DNA of 64,000 nt from Aestuariivivens sediminicola (lineage in GTDB: Bacteria; Bacteroidota; Bacteroidia; Flavobacteriales; Flavobacteriaceae), in NCBI RefSeq assembly GCF_022662015.1, contig NZ_JAKMCM010000002.1, positions 310,001 through 374,000 on the forward strand. Direction: 5' to 3'. The position numbers were made by a program, and so were the translations under genes. This document shows positions 17,958-27,570 of this stretch, piece by piece. Numbering within the stretch: position 1 is the first letter of the stretch; the number at the start of each line of letters is the position of its first letter. Below the pieces are notes generated by a model, which worked only from the letters and a program-made list of their open reading frames with translations, had not been told where the DNA came from and ran no database searches.

Positions 17958-19550
17958 ATGATGAGCGATTTTCAAAATATTCCGCAAGCCTATAGCATAG
18001 CTTCACTCTTACATCAGAACACCTATCTGGTCGGAGGGGAACTGAAACAATGGACCGGAGCTACAGCTGAGGTGTTTTCAACCATTTCATCAACAGAGGA
18101 CTATAAACCAACCCTCCTGGGGACTGTACCACAGCTGGGTGAGAAGGAAGCCATGGAAGCATTGAATTCGGCAACATTGGCCTATAATAAAGGGCAGGGG
18201 TTATGGCCCACCATGAAGGTGGTAGACCGGATTGCATGCATGGAGCGATTTGTAGAACAGATGAAGACCAAACGGGAAGAAGTGGTCCGACTGCTCATGT
18301 GGGAAATAGGCAAGAATTTACCGGATTCCGAGAAGGAGTTCGATAGGACTGTAGATTATATTTATGACACCATCGAAGCCTATAAACAGATAGACCGCGA
18401 TTCGGCAAAGTTTGAGAAAAACTCGGGCGTTTATGCACATATCAGACGTGGTCCATTGGGTGTGGTGCTCTGTCTGGGACCCTATAATTATCCGTTAAAT
18501 GAGACCTTTACTTTGCTCATTCCTGCCTTGATCATGGGTAATACCGTTATTTTTAAACCGGCAAAATTGGGTGTGTTGTTAATTTCCCCGCTCATGGAAG
18601 CTTTTCAGAGCAGTTTTCCAAGGGGCGTGGTGAATATTGTTTATGGACGCGGACGTGTTTTGGCAACACCGATCATGCAATCAGGAAAAATCGATGTTTT
18701 GGCCCTAATAGGCAACAGTAAGTCGGCCAATGCGTTGCAGGCTGAACATCCGAAGGGGAACCGGCTGCGTATGGTGTTGGGATTGGAAGCGAAGAATCCG
18801 GCTATAGTCTTACCTGATGCCGATCTGGACCTCGCTGTCGAGGAATGTATAACCGGTACCTTGTCCTTTAATGGACAGCGCTGCACCGCTCTTAAGGTGC
18901 TGTACGTTCATGAATCGATAGTTGAAGAGTTCAACAGGCGTTTTGCGCAAAAAGTAGATCAACTGAAGTTTGGTAACCCCTGGGAACCCGGTGCTAAATT
19001 GACCCCCTTACCGGAAAAGGAAAAACCGGGTTATATTCAGGAACTCATTGATGATGCCTTGAATAAAGGAGCAAAAGTATTAAATGAAAAAGGGGGGCAA
19101 ACTACAGACAATTTTATTTTTCCTGCAGTGATCTACCCTGTAACCAAAGATATGCGCGTGTATAAAGAAGAACAGTTCGGACCTGTAATTCCGGTCGTTT
19201 CTTTTGCAGATATCGATGAACCACTGGATGATATGGCCGAATCTAATTATGGACAACAGGTCAGTCTCTTTGGTAAGGACATCAATACCCTGTCTCCATT
19301 GATAGACACTTTGGTAAACCTGGTTTGTCGGGTTAATTTAAATAGTTCTTGTCAGCGTGGGCCGGATGTTTATCCCTTTACCGGTAGAAAGGACTCTGCA
19401 TATGGTACCTTGAGCGTTCATGATGCATTACGATCCTTTTCAATACGGACTTTTGTAGCGTCAAAAGATAACGATTACAATAATGCCATATTAAACGAGC
19501 TGTTAAAAAGGAAGACATCCAATTTTATAAGCACGGATTATATTTTATGA
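17958..19550 (+). CDS. gapN: NADP-dependent glyceraldehyde-3-phosphate dehydrogenase (non-phosphorylating), aldehyde dehydrogenase superfamily
   Basis: A 530-residue cytoplasmic aldehyde dehydrogenase. The catalytic cysteine is Cys309 in NGQRCTALK and the general-base glutamate is Glu277 in [10 protein letters not shown], in place of the usual ELGGK. The cofactor segment is [25 protein letters not shown]. Overall length and the [26 protein letters not shown]-terminus fit the flavobacterial GapN group, which oxidises glyceraldehyde-3-phosphate directly to 3-phosphoglycerate while making NADPH. Another aldehyde substrate cannot be excluded. Two ATGs stand in tandem at the start. A LacI-type site and palindromes lie upstream. 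Confidence 0.82.
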   Translation: MMSDFQNIPQAYSIASLLHQNTYLVGGELKQWTGATAEVFSTISSTEDYKPTLLGTVPQLGEKEAMEALNSATLAYNKGQGLWPTMKVVDRIACMERFVEQMKTKREEVVRLLMWEIGKNLPDSEKEFDRTVDYIYDTIEAYKQIDRDSAKFEKNSGVYAHIRRGPLGVVLCLGPYNYPLNETFTLLIPALIMGNTVIFKPAKLGVLLISPLMEAFQSSFPRGVVNIVYGRGRVLATPIMQSGKIDVLALIGNSKSANALQAEHPKGNRLRMVLGLEAKNPAIVLPDADLDLAVEECITGTLSFNGQRCTALKVLYVHESIVEEFNRRFAQKVDQLKFGNPWEPGAKLTPLPEKEKPGYIQELIDDALNKGAKVLNEKGGQTTDNFIFPAVIYPVTKDMRVYKEEQFGPVIPVVSFADIDEPLDDMAESNYGQQVSLFGKDINTLSPLIDTLVNLVCRVNLNSSCQRGPDVYPFTGRKDSAYGTLSVHDALRSFSIRTFVASKDNDYNNAILNELLKRKTSNFISTDYIL

Positions 19551-19684
19551 CAGATTTTAAATAATTGATTATATTGGGCCCAAATTTTTTTTGGGTGTAT
19601 CACATGGTATACGTATCAAATCATGCCACCTTAAACACCTGTGCTGTAAATAAAACGATTCGAATTTAAATAAAACAAATAAAA

Positions 19685-20200
19685 ATGAATGTAATTAAAC
19701 AGATGTCCTTAGCAATGCTAACCGGGTTATTGTTGTTGAGTTGTGGAAATAAGGAAGATAAGAAGAAAGAGAGTTTCTCCTATGAAAAGCAGGCTGAAGA
19801 ACCACAAAAGCAGGTAGAAGACGGTGTTGCTAATTTAGTGATTTCAGGCGATGATCTGATGAAGTTTGATAAAACTGAGCTCAGGGTAAAGGCAGGGGAT
19901 AAGGTGAAATTAACCTTACGTCACATAGGGAAATTAGATAAAAACGTCATGGGACATAATTTTGTGGTACTTAAGAAAGGAGTCGATCTTGTGGCTTTTG
20001 GAATTAAGGCGGCAAGTGCACGGGATACGGATTATATACCCGCCGACGCTGCTGGCGATATCATTGCCCATACCAAATTGATTGGGGGTGGCGAAACAAC
20101 ATCCATTGAGTTCGAGGCACCGGAATCCGGGGAATACGAATTTTTATGCAGTTTCCCTGGTCACTATGCCATGATGCGAGGTAAGCTCATAGTGGAATAA
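19685..20200 (+). CDS. Azurin, lipoprotein form
   Basis: A 171-residue blue-copper electron carrier. The signal peptide ends LLLLSCGN (lipidated Cys20), followed by a charged linker (to about residue 45). Copper ligands have exact azurin spacing: His91 in MGHNFVV, then Cys155, His160 and Met164 in FLCSFPGHYAMM. As a lipoprotein it would be tethered in the periplasm, where it could accept electrons from cytochrome c domains such as those of the two large dehydrogenase-like proteins at 22275-27566. It is probably transcribed after gapN (134-bp gap) or on its own, and it ends at the strong terminator at 20229-20255. Confidence 0.93.
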   Translation: MNVIKQMSLAMLTGLLLLSCGNKEDKKKESFSYEKQAEEPQKQVEDGVANLVISGDDLMKFDKTELRVKAGDKVKLTLRHIGKLDKNVMGHNFVVLKKGVDLVAFGIKAASARDTDYIPADAAGDIIAHTKLIGGGETTSIEFEAPESGEYEFLCSFPGHYAMMRGKLIVE

Positions 20201-20228
20201 GAACAAGGGGCACAATCAGAAAACTCAG

Positions 20229-20255
20229 AACCAGGGCAAATACCCTGGTTTTTTT
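20229..20255 (+). terminator. Intrinsic terminator after the azurin gene
   Basis: AACCAGGG-CAAATA-CCCTGGTT forms an 8-bp perfect stem whose 3' arm merges into a run of T to 20255. Strong, 28 bp after the azurin stop codon. Confidence 0.92.
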
Positions 20256-20320
20256 GTTTCCGGAATATGTTTAATATTTTTCAATGAATGATCGTATACA
20301 GTAAAGTGTATTTATATGTT

Positions 20321-20328
20321 TATATTTG
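20321..20328 (+). promoter_or_regulatory. Bacteroidota -7 box (TATATTTG) of the DUF1080-cytochrome operon
   Basis: An exact TAnnTTTG match, 58 bp before the ATG at 20386 and 65 bp after the azurin terminator. It implies a start of transcription near 20335, which excludes the longest possible reading frame (from 20326) and favours the ATG at 20386. No clear -33 TTTG. Confidence 0.5.
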
Positions 20329-20385
20329 ATCGAAGGGGCCATGATTTTAGGAATGTCCGATAAGCAATTTAAATTCTTCTTTTAT

Positions 20386-22272
20386 ATGAAGCTCAAGATT
20401 TTAACGATAACACTCTTTATTGGGGTACAGGCATTTGCTCAGGAGCAAATGCCATTGGAAAATTTAAACGCCTTTAAACCCCAGGCTGGAAATTGGCAAC
20501 TTGTTGGCGAAGTTCAGGTGAATCCGACGATTGATGTGCATCAATGGCAACACCGAATTGAAGAAGCCCAAACGAACAAGCGTAGACGAAAACGAAAGGA
20601 AGTTGATGCAATTGAGGCGCCAATTACCATTACACCCGGTACCGGGATTCTTCTGAATATGAATGATTCTGAAAAAAAGGACAGGTTAGAGACCGTTTGG
20701 AAACACGGGGATATTAAATTGGAATTAGAGGTGATGCTGCCAAAGGGTTCCAATTCTGGAATTTATTTACAAGGGCGATACGAGTTACAATTGTTGGATA
20801 GCTGGGGTGTAATACATCCTAAAGTAAACGATATGGGGGGCATCCACAACAATTGGGAAAAAGCTCCGGATAAAATCTTCAGAGGGATTCCTCCCTTGTA
20901 TAATGCGTCCAAAGCTCCAGGCCTCTGGCAAAAGCTTAAAATTCATTTTCAGGCGCCAAAATTTAATCTTCGCGGAGAAAAAGTTGCCAATGCCAAATTT
21001 GTGTCTGTAATGCTTAACGATGTGGTTATTCACACTAATGTTGAAGTGTCGAATTATACGGGGACGCCTATCGAGAAGACGGAGGTGCCTGAAGGACCTC
21101 TGGTCATTCAGGGCGATCATGGACCTGTGGCATTCAGGCATATCAAATACCAATTACTCAAGCCCTCTGAAGTCGCGATAGGAACGCTGCATTATAAAAC
21201 CTATCATGGGGAATTTAAGGATTTGAATGATCTCAAGGAAGCTACTTTGGTTAATGAAGGTACATCTGAATTAATAGATGTGATTTTGACCAATCAGGAA
21301 GACAACTATGGGATTCAATTTTCTGGGGAATTAAAGATTCCGGAGGACGGAAAATATAATATATCCGTGGGGTATTCTGGAGGTGTTTTGCTGTGCATAG
21401 ATGGAAACACGATAATTGAGATCAATGCCTCAGACAGACAGGAAATGATAGACGCTGCCGTAACACTTACAGCCGGGACACACCCTTTTGAGCTGACCAA
21501 CATTAAATCTGCAGGATGGCGGCCACCACGCCTGGGATTGACCCTAGCAACGGTGTCAACCAATCCCACGGCTTTTCACACTTATGATTCGTATCCCCCA
21601 CCTATCAATAGCATTTCCCCAATCTATGTTCAACCGCAAACCGAGCCAAGACTACTCAGGGCCTTTGTTAGTTTTGCCGGTGATGGTAAGCGATTGTCAC
21701 ACACCATAGGGGTGGGAACTCCCGAGGGGATAAATTACATTTACGACATGGGCTCCGGCAATCTCATAGGGGTATGGCGAGGCTTTTTTGTTGATGCCAC
21801 TCCAATGTGGCACGAGCGTGGCGACGGGTCGTTTAAACCAAGGGGGGCAGTTCAATGGACATTCCTGAATCAGCCCGTTGCACAGCTTTCCAATCTTGAG
21901 GAGGCCTTTCCAGACACGGGAGACGCCCCAGACTATATTTCAAAGGGATATGTCATCGATGCTAAAACAGGTCTGCCCGTTTTCAAACATAGGTACAAGG
22001 GTGTTGAAATAGAAAACTTTATTGTGCCCAATAGCAGTAAGACGCATGTGATTCGGGAAATTCGTTTTTCGAAAATGGGCCTACAGAACTGGTATTGTAA
22101 ACTGGCCGCCGGTACTGTTGAGAATGTACCGGATGGTTCCTACAGGATAAACGGGGAATACTACATTAAAATCCGTTCCGGACAGGTACCTGTGATAAGG
22201 ACAACTGAGGGCACTACAGAGTTAGTGATCCCCATTGATGGCAGTAAAATTGAATATGAATTAATTTGGTAA
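20386..22272 (+). CDS. DUF1080 domain fused to a PA14-like domain, exported
   Basis: A 628-residue secreted protein. The start at 20386 is chosen because a signal peptide (MKLKILTITLFIGVQAFAQ) follows directly and the upstream in-frame starts overlap or hug the promoter. Residues about 25-260 form a DUF1080/3-keto-disaccharide hydrolase domain (SNSGIYLQGRYELQLLDS--GGIHNN), with an unusual basic insertion TNKRRRKRKE near residue 65. Residues about 265-385 look like a PA14-type carbohydrate-binding beta domain (SGELKIPEDGKYNISVGYSGGVLLCIDG). The last ~240 residues are a further beta-rich region I do not recognise. It is followed 2 bp later by the cytochrome-fused protein, so the two are co-translated and probably work on the same sugar. 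Confidence 0.8.
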   Translation: MKLKILTITLFIGVQAFAQEQMPLENLNAFKPQAGNWQLVGEVQVNPTIDVHQWQHRIEEAQTNKRRRKRKEVDAIEAPITITPGTGILLNMNDSEKKDRLETVWKHGDIKLELEVMLPKGSNSGIYLQGRYELQLLDSWGVIHPKVNDMGGIHNNWEKAPDKIFRGIPPLYNASKAPGLWQKLKIHFQAPKFNLRGEKVANAKFVSVMLNDVVIHTNVEVSNYTGTPIEKTEVPEGPLVIQGDHGPVAFRHIKYQLLKPSEVAIGTLHYKTYHGEFKDLNDLKEATLVNEGTSELIDVILTNQEDNYGIQFSGELKIPEDGKYNISVGYSGGVLLCIDGNTIIEINASDRQEMIDAAVTLTAGTHPFELTNIKSAGWRPPRLGLTLATVSTNPTAFHTYDSYPPPINSISPIYVQPQTEPRLLRAFVSFAGDGKRLSHTIGVGTPEGINYIYDMGSGNLIGVWRGFFVDATPMWHERGDGSFKPRGAVQWTFLNQPVAQLSNLEEAFPDTGDAPDYISKGYVIDAKTGLPVFKHRYKGVEIENFIVPNSSKTHVIREIRFSKMGLQNWYCKLAAGTVENVPDGSYRINGEYYIKIRSGQVPVIRTTEGTTELVIPIDGSKIEYELIW

Positions 22273-22274
22273 GT

Positions 22275-24206
22275 ATGATGAAGTACAATCTAAATATCAG
22301 CATTATAATATTTTTAATGAGTGTGGTCTCCTTACAGGGTGTCTTTGCGCAAAATGCTCCGAAGGAAGAAGACTATTACAGAATTACCACGGTTCCGACA
22401 CCGGAGGGTGTCTTAATTGAAGGCGGAGGGGTATTATGCCTGCCTGATGGAAGTTTGGCCGTATGTACCCGACGAGGCGATGTATGGTTAGTAGAAAACC
22501 CTGCGATGTCTAACGGCTTTTCACCCACCTTCATAAAATTTGCCTCCGGATTGCATGAGCCCCTGGGATTGGCCTATAAAGAAGGTGCTATATATGCAGC
22601 GCAAAGAGGTGAACTAACGAAGTTGGTAGATACGAATGGTGATCGACGTGCCGATGTCTATGAAACCATTTATGCCTGGCCCTTGTCCACCCATTATCAT
22701 GAGTATTCATTTGGGCCGCTTTTAGCTCCTGATGACTCCTTTTTTGTAACTGGAAATGTAGCTTTTGGAAGTGAAGAATGGTGGCGTGGGGAAAGTCGTG
22801 TACCATGGCGCGGTTGGACCATGAGAATTACTGAAGATGGCCAAATGGAACCATGGGCAACCGGAATGCGCTCTCCTGCAGGATATGGTCTGATTGACGG
22901 TGAATTGTTTTATACCGATAATCAAGGCGACTGGGTGGGCTCCGGAGGATTATGGCATCTCCCAAAGGGTGCTTTTACCGTGCATCCGGCAGGCCTAAAA
23001 TGGACAAACCTCGAAAACACCCCGGTAAACATAACGGAAGCCCAGTTTTACAGTAAACTTGATAAGCGACAGATAAGGGAGAATGGACGCTATGTTAAGC
23101 CTGAAAATATTCAGGATGAAGAAGATCCGGATTTTCTATATGAGGCGAAAACATATTTTCCCGAAATGGAGTTGCCTGCCGTAATCTTACCTCACGGCAT
23201 TTTAGGGATTTCAAATTCTGAAATTAAAGTCGATCATACCAGCGGTAAATTCGGTCCGTTTGAGGGGCAGGTCTTTATAGGAGATATGGGGCAAAGCAAG
23301 ATAATGCGGGTCGTTCTGGAAAAGGTAAATGGACAATACCAGGGGGTGGCCTTCGATTTCAGATCCGGATTTCAATCTGGAGTGTTGCGAATGGATTTCG
23401 ACCATCAAGGGCATTTATTTGTCGGTGAAACCAACAGAGGTTGGGGATCGGCGGGTACCACAAACTCAGGACTGGAATTTGTAACATGGACAGGACGTAT
23501 GCCCTTTGAAATGAAAACGGTAAAGGCGATGCCGGACGGTTTTGAAATTGAATTCACCAAACCTGTGGATAAAAACAGCGCAGAAGATTTAGACGCCTAC
23601 AGGGGCAAAAGCTATATTTACAAGTATCATCCGGTCTATGGGAGTCCTCAAACGAATCTCGAAGACCTTAACATTAAAGGTGTGAAAGTTAGTGACGACG
23701 GCCTAAAAGTGCGTATCGTCATAGATAATTTACGTCCATACTATGTACATGAGCTCACCTTACAAGGGGTAAAGATCAAAGGCGGTGATCATCTTACCTT
23801 GCATCCAACATTCTACTATACCCTTAATAGTATTCCTGATGGTGACAAATTACCTCTATCCGAACTGTCAACCAAACGTTCGAGTGGAAAGAAGAAGCTT
23901 GTAAAGAAAACACCGGTAAAACCAAAGACAAAAGCGAATAATATAGTTGTCCTGACAGATGAACAGATACAACCCTTACTCACTAATAATACCTGTGTAG
24001 CCTGCCACAGTAAGGATAAGCGCATTGTGGGACCGGCGTTTAAAGAGATAGCCAAACGAAATTATTCCAACGAAAAAATTGTGGAGCTCATTTACAACCC
24101 ACAACCCAAGAACTGGCCGGAATATGCAACGCCAATGGCGCCTATGCCACAAGTTCCAAAAGAGCAGGCATTAAAAATAGCAGCCTGGATAAATAGTCTG
24201 AATTAA
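22275..24206 (+). CDS. Exported beta-propeller dehydrogenase-like protein with C-terminal cytochrome c domain
   Basis: A 643-residue secreted protein; ATG at 22275 (a second at 22278) is preferred over an upstream TTG that overlaps the previous stop. The signal peptide is about 1-25 (LQGVFAQ). Residues about 35-430 resemble the six-bladed propeller of membrane-bound or sorbosone-type dehydrogenases (GVLCLPDGSLAVCTRRGDVWLV, SGLHEPLGLAYKEG, RSPAGYG). A beta domain and a lysine-rich linker (SSGKKKLVKKTPVKPKTK) lead to a mono-haem cytochrome c domain: Cys574, Cys577, His578 in CVACH, with a possible Met ligand in TPMAPM. It probably passes electrons from sugar oxidation to azurin. PQQ dependence is not proven. 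It ends 3 bp from the convergent stop codon at 24210. Confidence 0.78.
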   Translation: MMKYNLNISIIIFLMSVVSLQGVFAQNAPKEEDYYRITTVPTPEGVLIEGGGVLCLPDGSLAVCTRRGDVWLVENPAMSNGFSPTFIKFASGLHEPLGLAYKEGAIYAAQRGELTKLVDTNGDRRADVYETIYAWPLSTHYHEYSFGPLLAPDDSFFVTGNVAFGSEEWWRGESRVPWRGWTMRITEDGQMEPWATGMRSPAGYGLIDGELFYTDNQGDWVGSGGLWHLPKGAFTVHPAGLKWTNLENTPVNITEAQFYSKLDKRQIRENGRYVKPENIQDEEDPDFLYEAKTYFPEMELPAVILPHGILGISNSEIKVDHTSGKFGPFEGQVFIGDMGQSKIMRVVLEKVNGQYQGVAFDFRSGFQSGVLRMDFDHQGHLFVGETNRGWGSAGTTNSGLEFVTWTGRMPFEMKTVKAMPDGFEIEFTKPVDKNSAEDLDAYRGKSYIYKYHPVYGSPQTNLEDLNIKGVKVSDDGLKVRIVIDNLRPYYVHELTLQGVKIKGGDHLTLHPTFYYTLNSIPDGDKLPLSELSTKRSSGKKKLVKKTPVKPKTKANNIVVLTDEQIQPLLTNNTCVACHSKDKRIVGPAFKEIAKRNYSNEKIVELIYNPQPKNWPEYATPMAPMPQVPKEQALKIAAWINSLN

Positions 24207-24209
24207 GAT

Positions 24210-27200
24210 TTAATAATTCAGTAAAATCCAATTGGCATTGGCTATGTACTGGGCCTTGTTCTTTTCATTTTTGAATAACAGAATGAGATCGTTTTGTTCT
24301 GATTTGGAGTGAACAGGTATGTCGTAATATCTTAAAGCACCTTTATCTTTATTAAAATAGTTTAAACGGGTTTTACCAATAATGGGACCTGTAACCTGAC
24401 CTTCACGTAGTTCTACTTCGCCTTCATAGTCATAATTGTTGCTGAAAAACACCGATAGCCTGACACTTTTCAGTCCTTTAAATCTCACCGAATTGAACGC
24501 TAGGTATGACCCGTCCACAATGGAACCAATAAGCGCTTCACCATTGGCATTCCATTGACCCAGACCTTCACTTTTTTCATTGGCATCCTCGGCTTGCAGT
24601 TTGGGAGCATAAAAAACAATTTGTTCCTGTGCCGCTAATCTGGAATCCGAAATACCCTCACCGCCATTGTCAAGATAGGATGCCAATAAGACATACCGCC
24701 CTTGGTCGTCCTCGTTCAAGTGCTCTTTAAATTCTAGGACGCCATTCAATGGAAGCATGGCCGGTACTTTGGTATGTTCTGGTTTGAGAGATAGAATATA
24801 GCGCACCATTTGTTCTGTTTCCTCCGAGGTGAGTTGAGGATGGGCAGACATTAGAGATTCTCCCCAAACGCCAGTACCTCCTTTTATGACCTTACTTACG
24901 AGATATCCGATATCGTCTTTATCGTATTTTTTGGCTATGTCTTCATAGCTGGGACCGTTAACTTTTACATTCGTTGCGTGGCAGGCCTTGCAATCACTAT
25001 CATCAATGAGTTGTCTTCCTTTGGGAACTGTGCTTTGCTGATGACCAATGGTGGCCTTGATCAGGTCGCTGCCTTCGGGGATATAGGTTAAGGTGACCTT
25101 TACCTTACGGGCATCCAGTGAGCCATCCGCAGTGCTGCCATCCTGTGCATCCTGAACAGTTACATTATAGGTTACTTTTTTTGTATTCCAATAGATGGAA
25201 TCCGAAGGTGCAATAGCAATGGCGATCTCAGGAGGATCATTACCAACCAATATTTTTGTTTCGGATGTCGAAATTTCACCCTGCGTATCCGTTGCTTTTA
25301 ATGTGATGTTATAGGTACCTGAATGTTCAAATGTAAATGATGGATTCACTGCGGTAGACTGCACTGTATCCGAATTAAATGTCCATTCATAGGTCAATTT
25401 ATCGTTGTCGTAGTCAATGGATTGTGCAGCCGAGAATTGAACGGTAAGAGGTGCTGAGCCCACGGCTATATCGTTTTCTATTCTGGCTATGGGTTTCCGG
25501 TTTCCTTCGATATAGGAAATGCGACTTAAGCGCGCATCCAGATTCTGCGAATTCCACTTCTGTCCATATTCCAGAAGATAGAGATGGCCATCGGATGCAA
25601 AAATCATATCCATCGGATGCGAAAACTCTGTTGATGGCATGAAAGGCTCGGCTTTTTTATAATTATAATTGGCATCCAGAGTGACGACATAAATCCAATC
25701 CCGCATCCATTCATACATGATAAGCTTGTTTTCAAAATAGGAAGGAAAAGTGGTTTCCGCATTGGGAAAATCGTCAGCATGGAATATCGGACCGGCCATA
25801 GGATTCACACCACCCAGTCCAAGCCATGGAAATTCTTCCGATCTGTCGTATGAATACCATATTAGAGACGCTTTCGCATCGGGTAGCGCTTTTATTCCTG
25901 TATTGTTGGGTGAGTCATTTATCAATTGCTCTGGATTGAATTTGGGTCCCGACGTACCCATAGCGAAATCATAATCATTATAGACTTGATTATTTCCTCG
26001 GGTGTAAGGCCATCCCCAAAAGCCTGCCGATCGAGCCTGATTGATTTCACCCATGCCTTTTGGTCCACGGGTAGGATCCCCGGTCCCAGCATCAGGCCCT
26101 ACATCACCCCAGTATAAATAGCCTGTTTTACTATCTACAGAAGGTCTGAATGGGTTCCTGCAACCCATGGCATAAATCTCAGGCCTTGTATCTGGCGTTC
26201 CTTCCGGAAACAGATTGCCTTCAGGAATGGAATAGGTGCCATCGTCCTCAGGTTTTATCCTTAGTATTTTACCTCTCAAATCATTACTGTTGGATGCAGA
26301 TTTCTGGGCATCCCACAACGCTCGACCCTCGCGCTCATCGATAGGGGCAAATCCTGAAGATTCAAAAGGATTGGTATTGTCACCCAAAGTGATAAACAGA
26401 TTTCCGTTGGGGCCAAATTCCAACGCACCGCCGCTATGACAGCATTCCCTTATGGTGGGCACTTTGAGAAGGATTTTTTCAGATTCCAGATCCAGATTTC
26501 CATCCTTAAGAACAAATCTGGAAATGTGTTGCAGCGGGGCATCACCGGGAGCCGAATAAAACAGGTAAATCCAGTGGTTATTTTCGTAGTTGGGATCTAC
26601 GGCCAGACCTAACAATCCATCTTCATTTCCGTAAAACAGGTCAATCTGAGCAATTGTTTTCGTTTGCAGTGATTTAAAATCATAAAGTTTTATGGCACCG
26701 CGACGTTCAACAAATAAGATACCCTCACCGGGTAGTTCATCCAGTTCCATGGGCTCGTTGAGATTGAGATCCAATACTGTCTTTACAAATCGATTTTCGG
26801 GTGGAACACGATCTGAAGTGGCTTTGGTGTAATCTAACCTGTTTTTACCTATGGCGTATTGTATACCCCCCAGGACATGTTTTAAAAATATAGGATCACT
26901 ATATGTTTCTTTCCTGTGTCCTAATTCGGTATAAAAAGCACGACCTCCGTCAAAACTGTGATACCATGAGATCGGATGATGGTCCCCATGGGTACCTCCT
27001 TCATAGCTATTCTCGTCAATTTCAATAAGGACGTTGGTATCAGGGTTAATATTCTTATAATTGTACCATTCCTCTTCTATTTCCCATGTATCATTTAAAA
27101 ATGAAGTTGATGGGTGTGTTTTATCAATAATATTTAAAGTGCCTTTTTGAATAGCGGGGTGATTTACGAAATAGGCGCCTACCAATTTACCGTACCACGG

Positions 27201-27566
27201 CCAGTCGTATTCGGTGTCTGTGGCTGAATGGATGCCTACAAAACCCCCGCCCGCCTGAATGTAGCGTTCGAAATCGGCCTGCTGGACTGCATTGAGGATA
27301 TCGCCGGTGGTGTTCAAAAAGACGATGGCAGCGTATTGTTTTAATGAGTCTTCCACAAAATAGGCATCATCTTCAGTGGCTAAAACTGTAAAATCATTTG
27401 AAAGCCCCAATTGTTTTAAAGCCTGAATGCCCGACTCAATTGAAGTATGTCTGTGTTCTACTGTTTTACTAAACACCAGTATTTTCTTTTCCCTGGTACT
27501 GCAGGAGGTTATGAAAAGAATTACAGAGAAAATTAGAACTGATCTTACAAAAAATAGATGTCTCAT
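24210..27566 (-). CDS. Giant lipoprotein: ThuA + PQQ-type sugar dehydrogenase propeller + PKD + cytochrome c + C-terminal beta domain
   Basis: An 1118-residue periplasmic lipoprotein (signal peptide ending FITSCSTR, Cys22). Domains in order: ThuA-like, about 28-240 (VGIHSATDTEYDWPWYGKLVGAYF; ThuA proteins act on keto-disaccharides such as 3-keto-trehalose); a glucose/sorbosone-dehydrogenase beta-propeller, about 260-690 (GLLGLAVDPNYENNHWIYLFYS, GGALEFGPNGNLFITLGDN, RNPFRPSVD); a PKD domain, about 695-780 (PLTVQFSAAQSIDYDNDKLTYEW); a mono-haem cytochrome c, about 850-935 (Cys859, Cys862, His863 in CKACH); and a beta-sandwich resembling a carbohydrate-binding module to the end. It starts 4 bp after the TonB receptor stop codon, so import and oxidation are co-expressed. 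The fusion places sugar handling and electron export in one chain. Confidence 0.85.
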   Translation of the reverse strand: MRHLFFVRSVLIFSVILFITSCSTREKKILVFSKTVEHRHTSIESGIQALKQLGLSNDFTVLATEDDAYFVEDSLKQYAAIVFLNTTGDILNAVQQADFERYIQAGGGFVGIHSATDTEYDWPWYGKLVGAYFVNHPAIQKGTLNIIDKTHPSTSFLNDTWEIEEEWYNYKNINPDTNVLIEIDENSYEGGTHGDHHPISWYHSFDGGRAFYTELGHRKETYSDPIFLKHVLGGIQYAIGKNRLDYTKATSDRVPPENRFVKTVLDLNLNEPMELDELPGEGILFVERRGAIKLYDFKSLQTKTIAQIDLFYGNEDGLLGLAVDPNYENNHWIYLFYSAPGDAPLQHISRFVLKDGNLDLESEKILLKVPTIRECCHSGGALEFGPNGNLFITLGDNTNPFESSGFAPIDEREGRALWDAQKSASNSNDLRGKILRIKPEDDGTYSIPEGNLFPEGTPDTRPEIYAMGCRNPFRPSVDSKTGYLYWGDVGPDAGTGDPTRGPKGMGEINQARSAGFWGWPYTRGNNQVYNDYDFAMGTSGPKFNPEQLINDSPNNTGIKALPDAKASLIWYSYDRSEEFPWLGLGGVNPMAGPIFHADDFPNAETTFPSYFENKLIMYEWMRDWIYVVTLDANYNYKKAEPFMPSTEFSHPMDMIFASDGHLYLLEYGQKWNSQNLDARLSRISYIEGNRKPIARIENDIAVGSAPLTVQFSAAQSIDYDNDKLTYEWTFNSDTVQSTAVNPSFTFEHSGTYNITLKATDTQGEISTSETKILVGNDPPEIAIAIAPSDSIYWNTKKVTYNVTVQDAQDGSTADGSLDARKVKVTLTYIPEGSDLIKATIGHQQSTVPKGRQLIDDSDCKACHATNVKVNGPSYEDIAKKYDKDDIGYLVSKVIKGGTGVWGESLMSAHPQLTSEETEQMVRYILSLKPEHTKVPAMLPLNGVLEFKEHLNEDDQGRYVLLASYLDNGGEGISDSRLAAQEQIVFYAPKLQAEDANEKSEGLGQWNANGEALIGSIVDGSYLAFNSVRFKGLKSVRLSVFFSNNYDYEGEVELREGQVTGPIIGKTRLNYFNKDKGALRYYDIPVHSKSEQNDLILLFKNEKNKAQYIANANWILLNY

Positions 27567-27570
27567 GTGT

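Noticed and set aside
19575-19600. CCCAAA/TTTGGG hairpin after gapN as a terminator
   Set aside because: The T-run is in the loop rather than after the stem, so it is not a normal intrinsic terminator; read-through into the azurin gene is possible.
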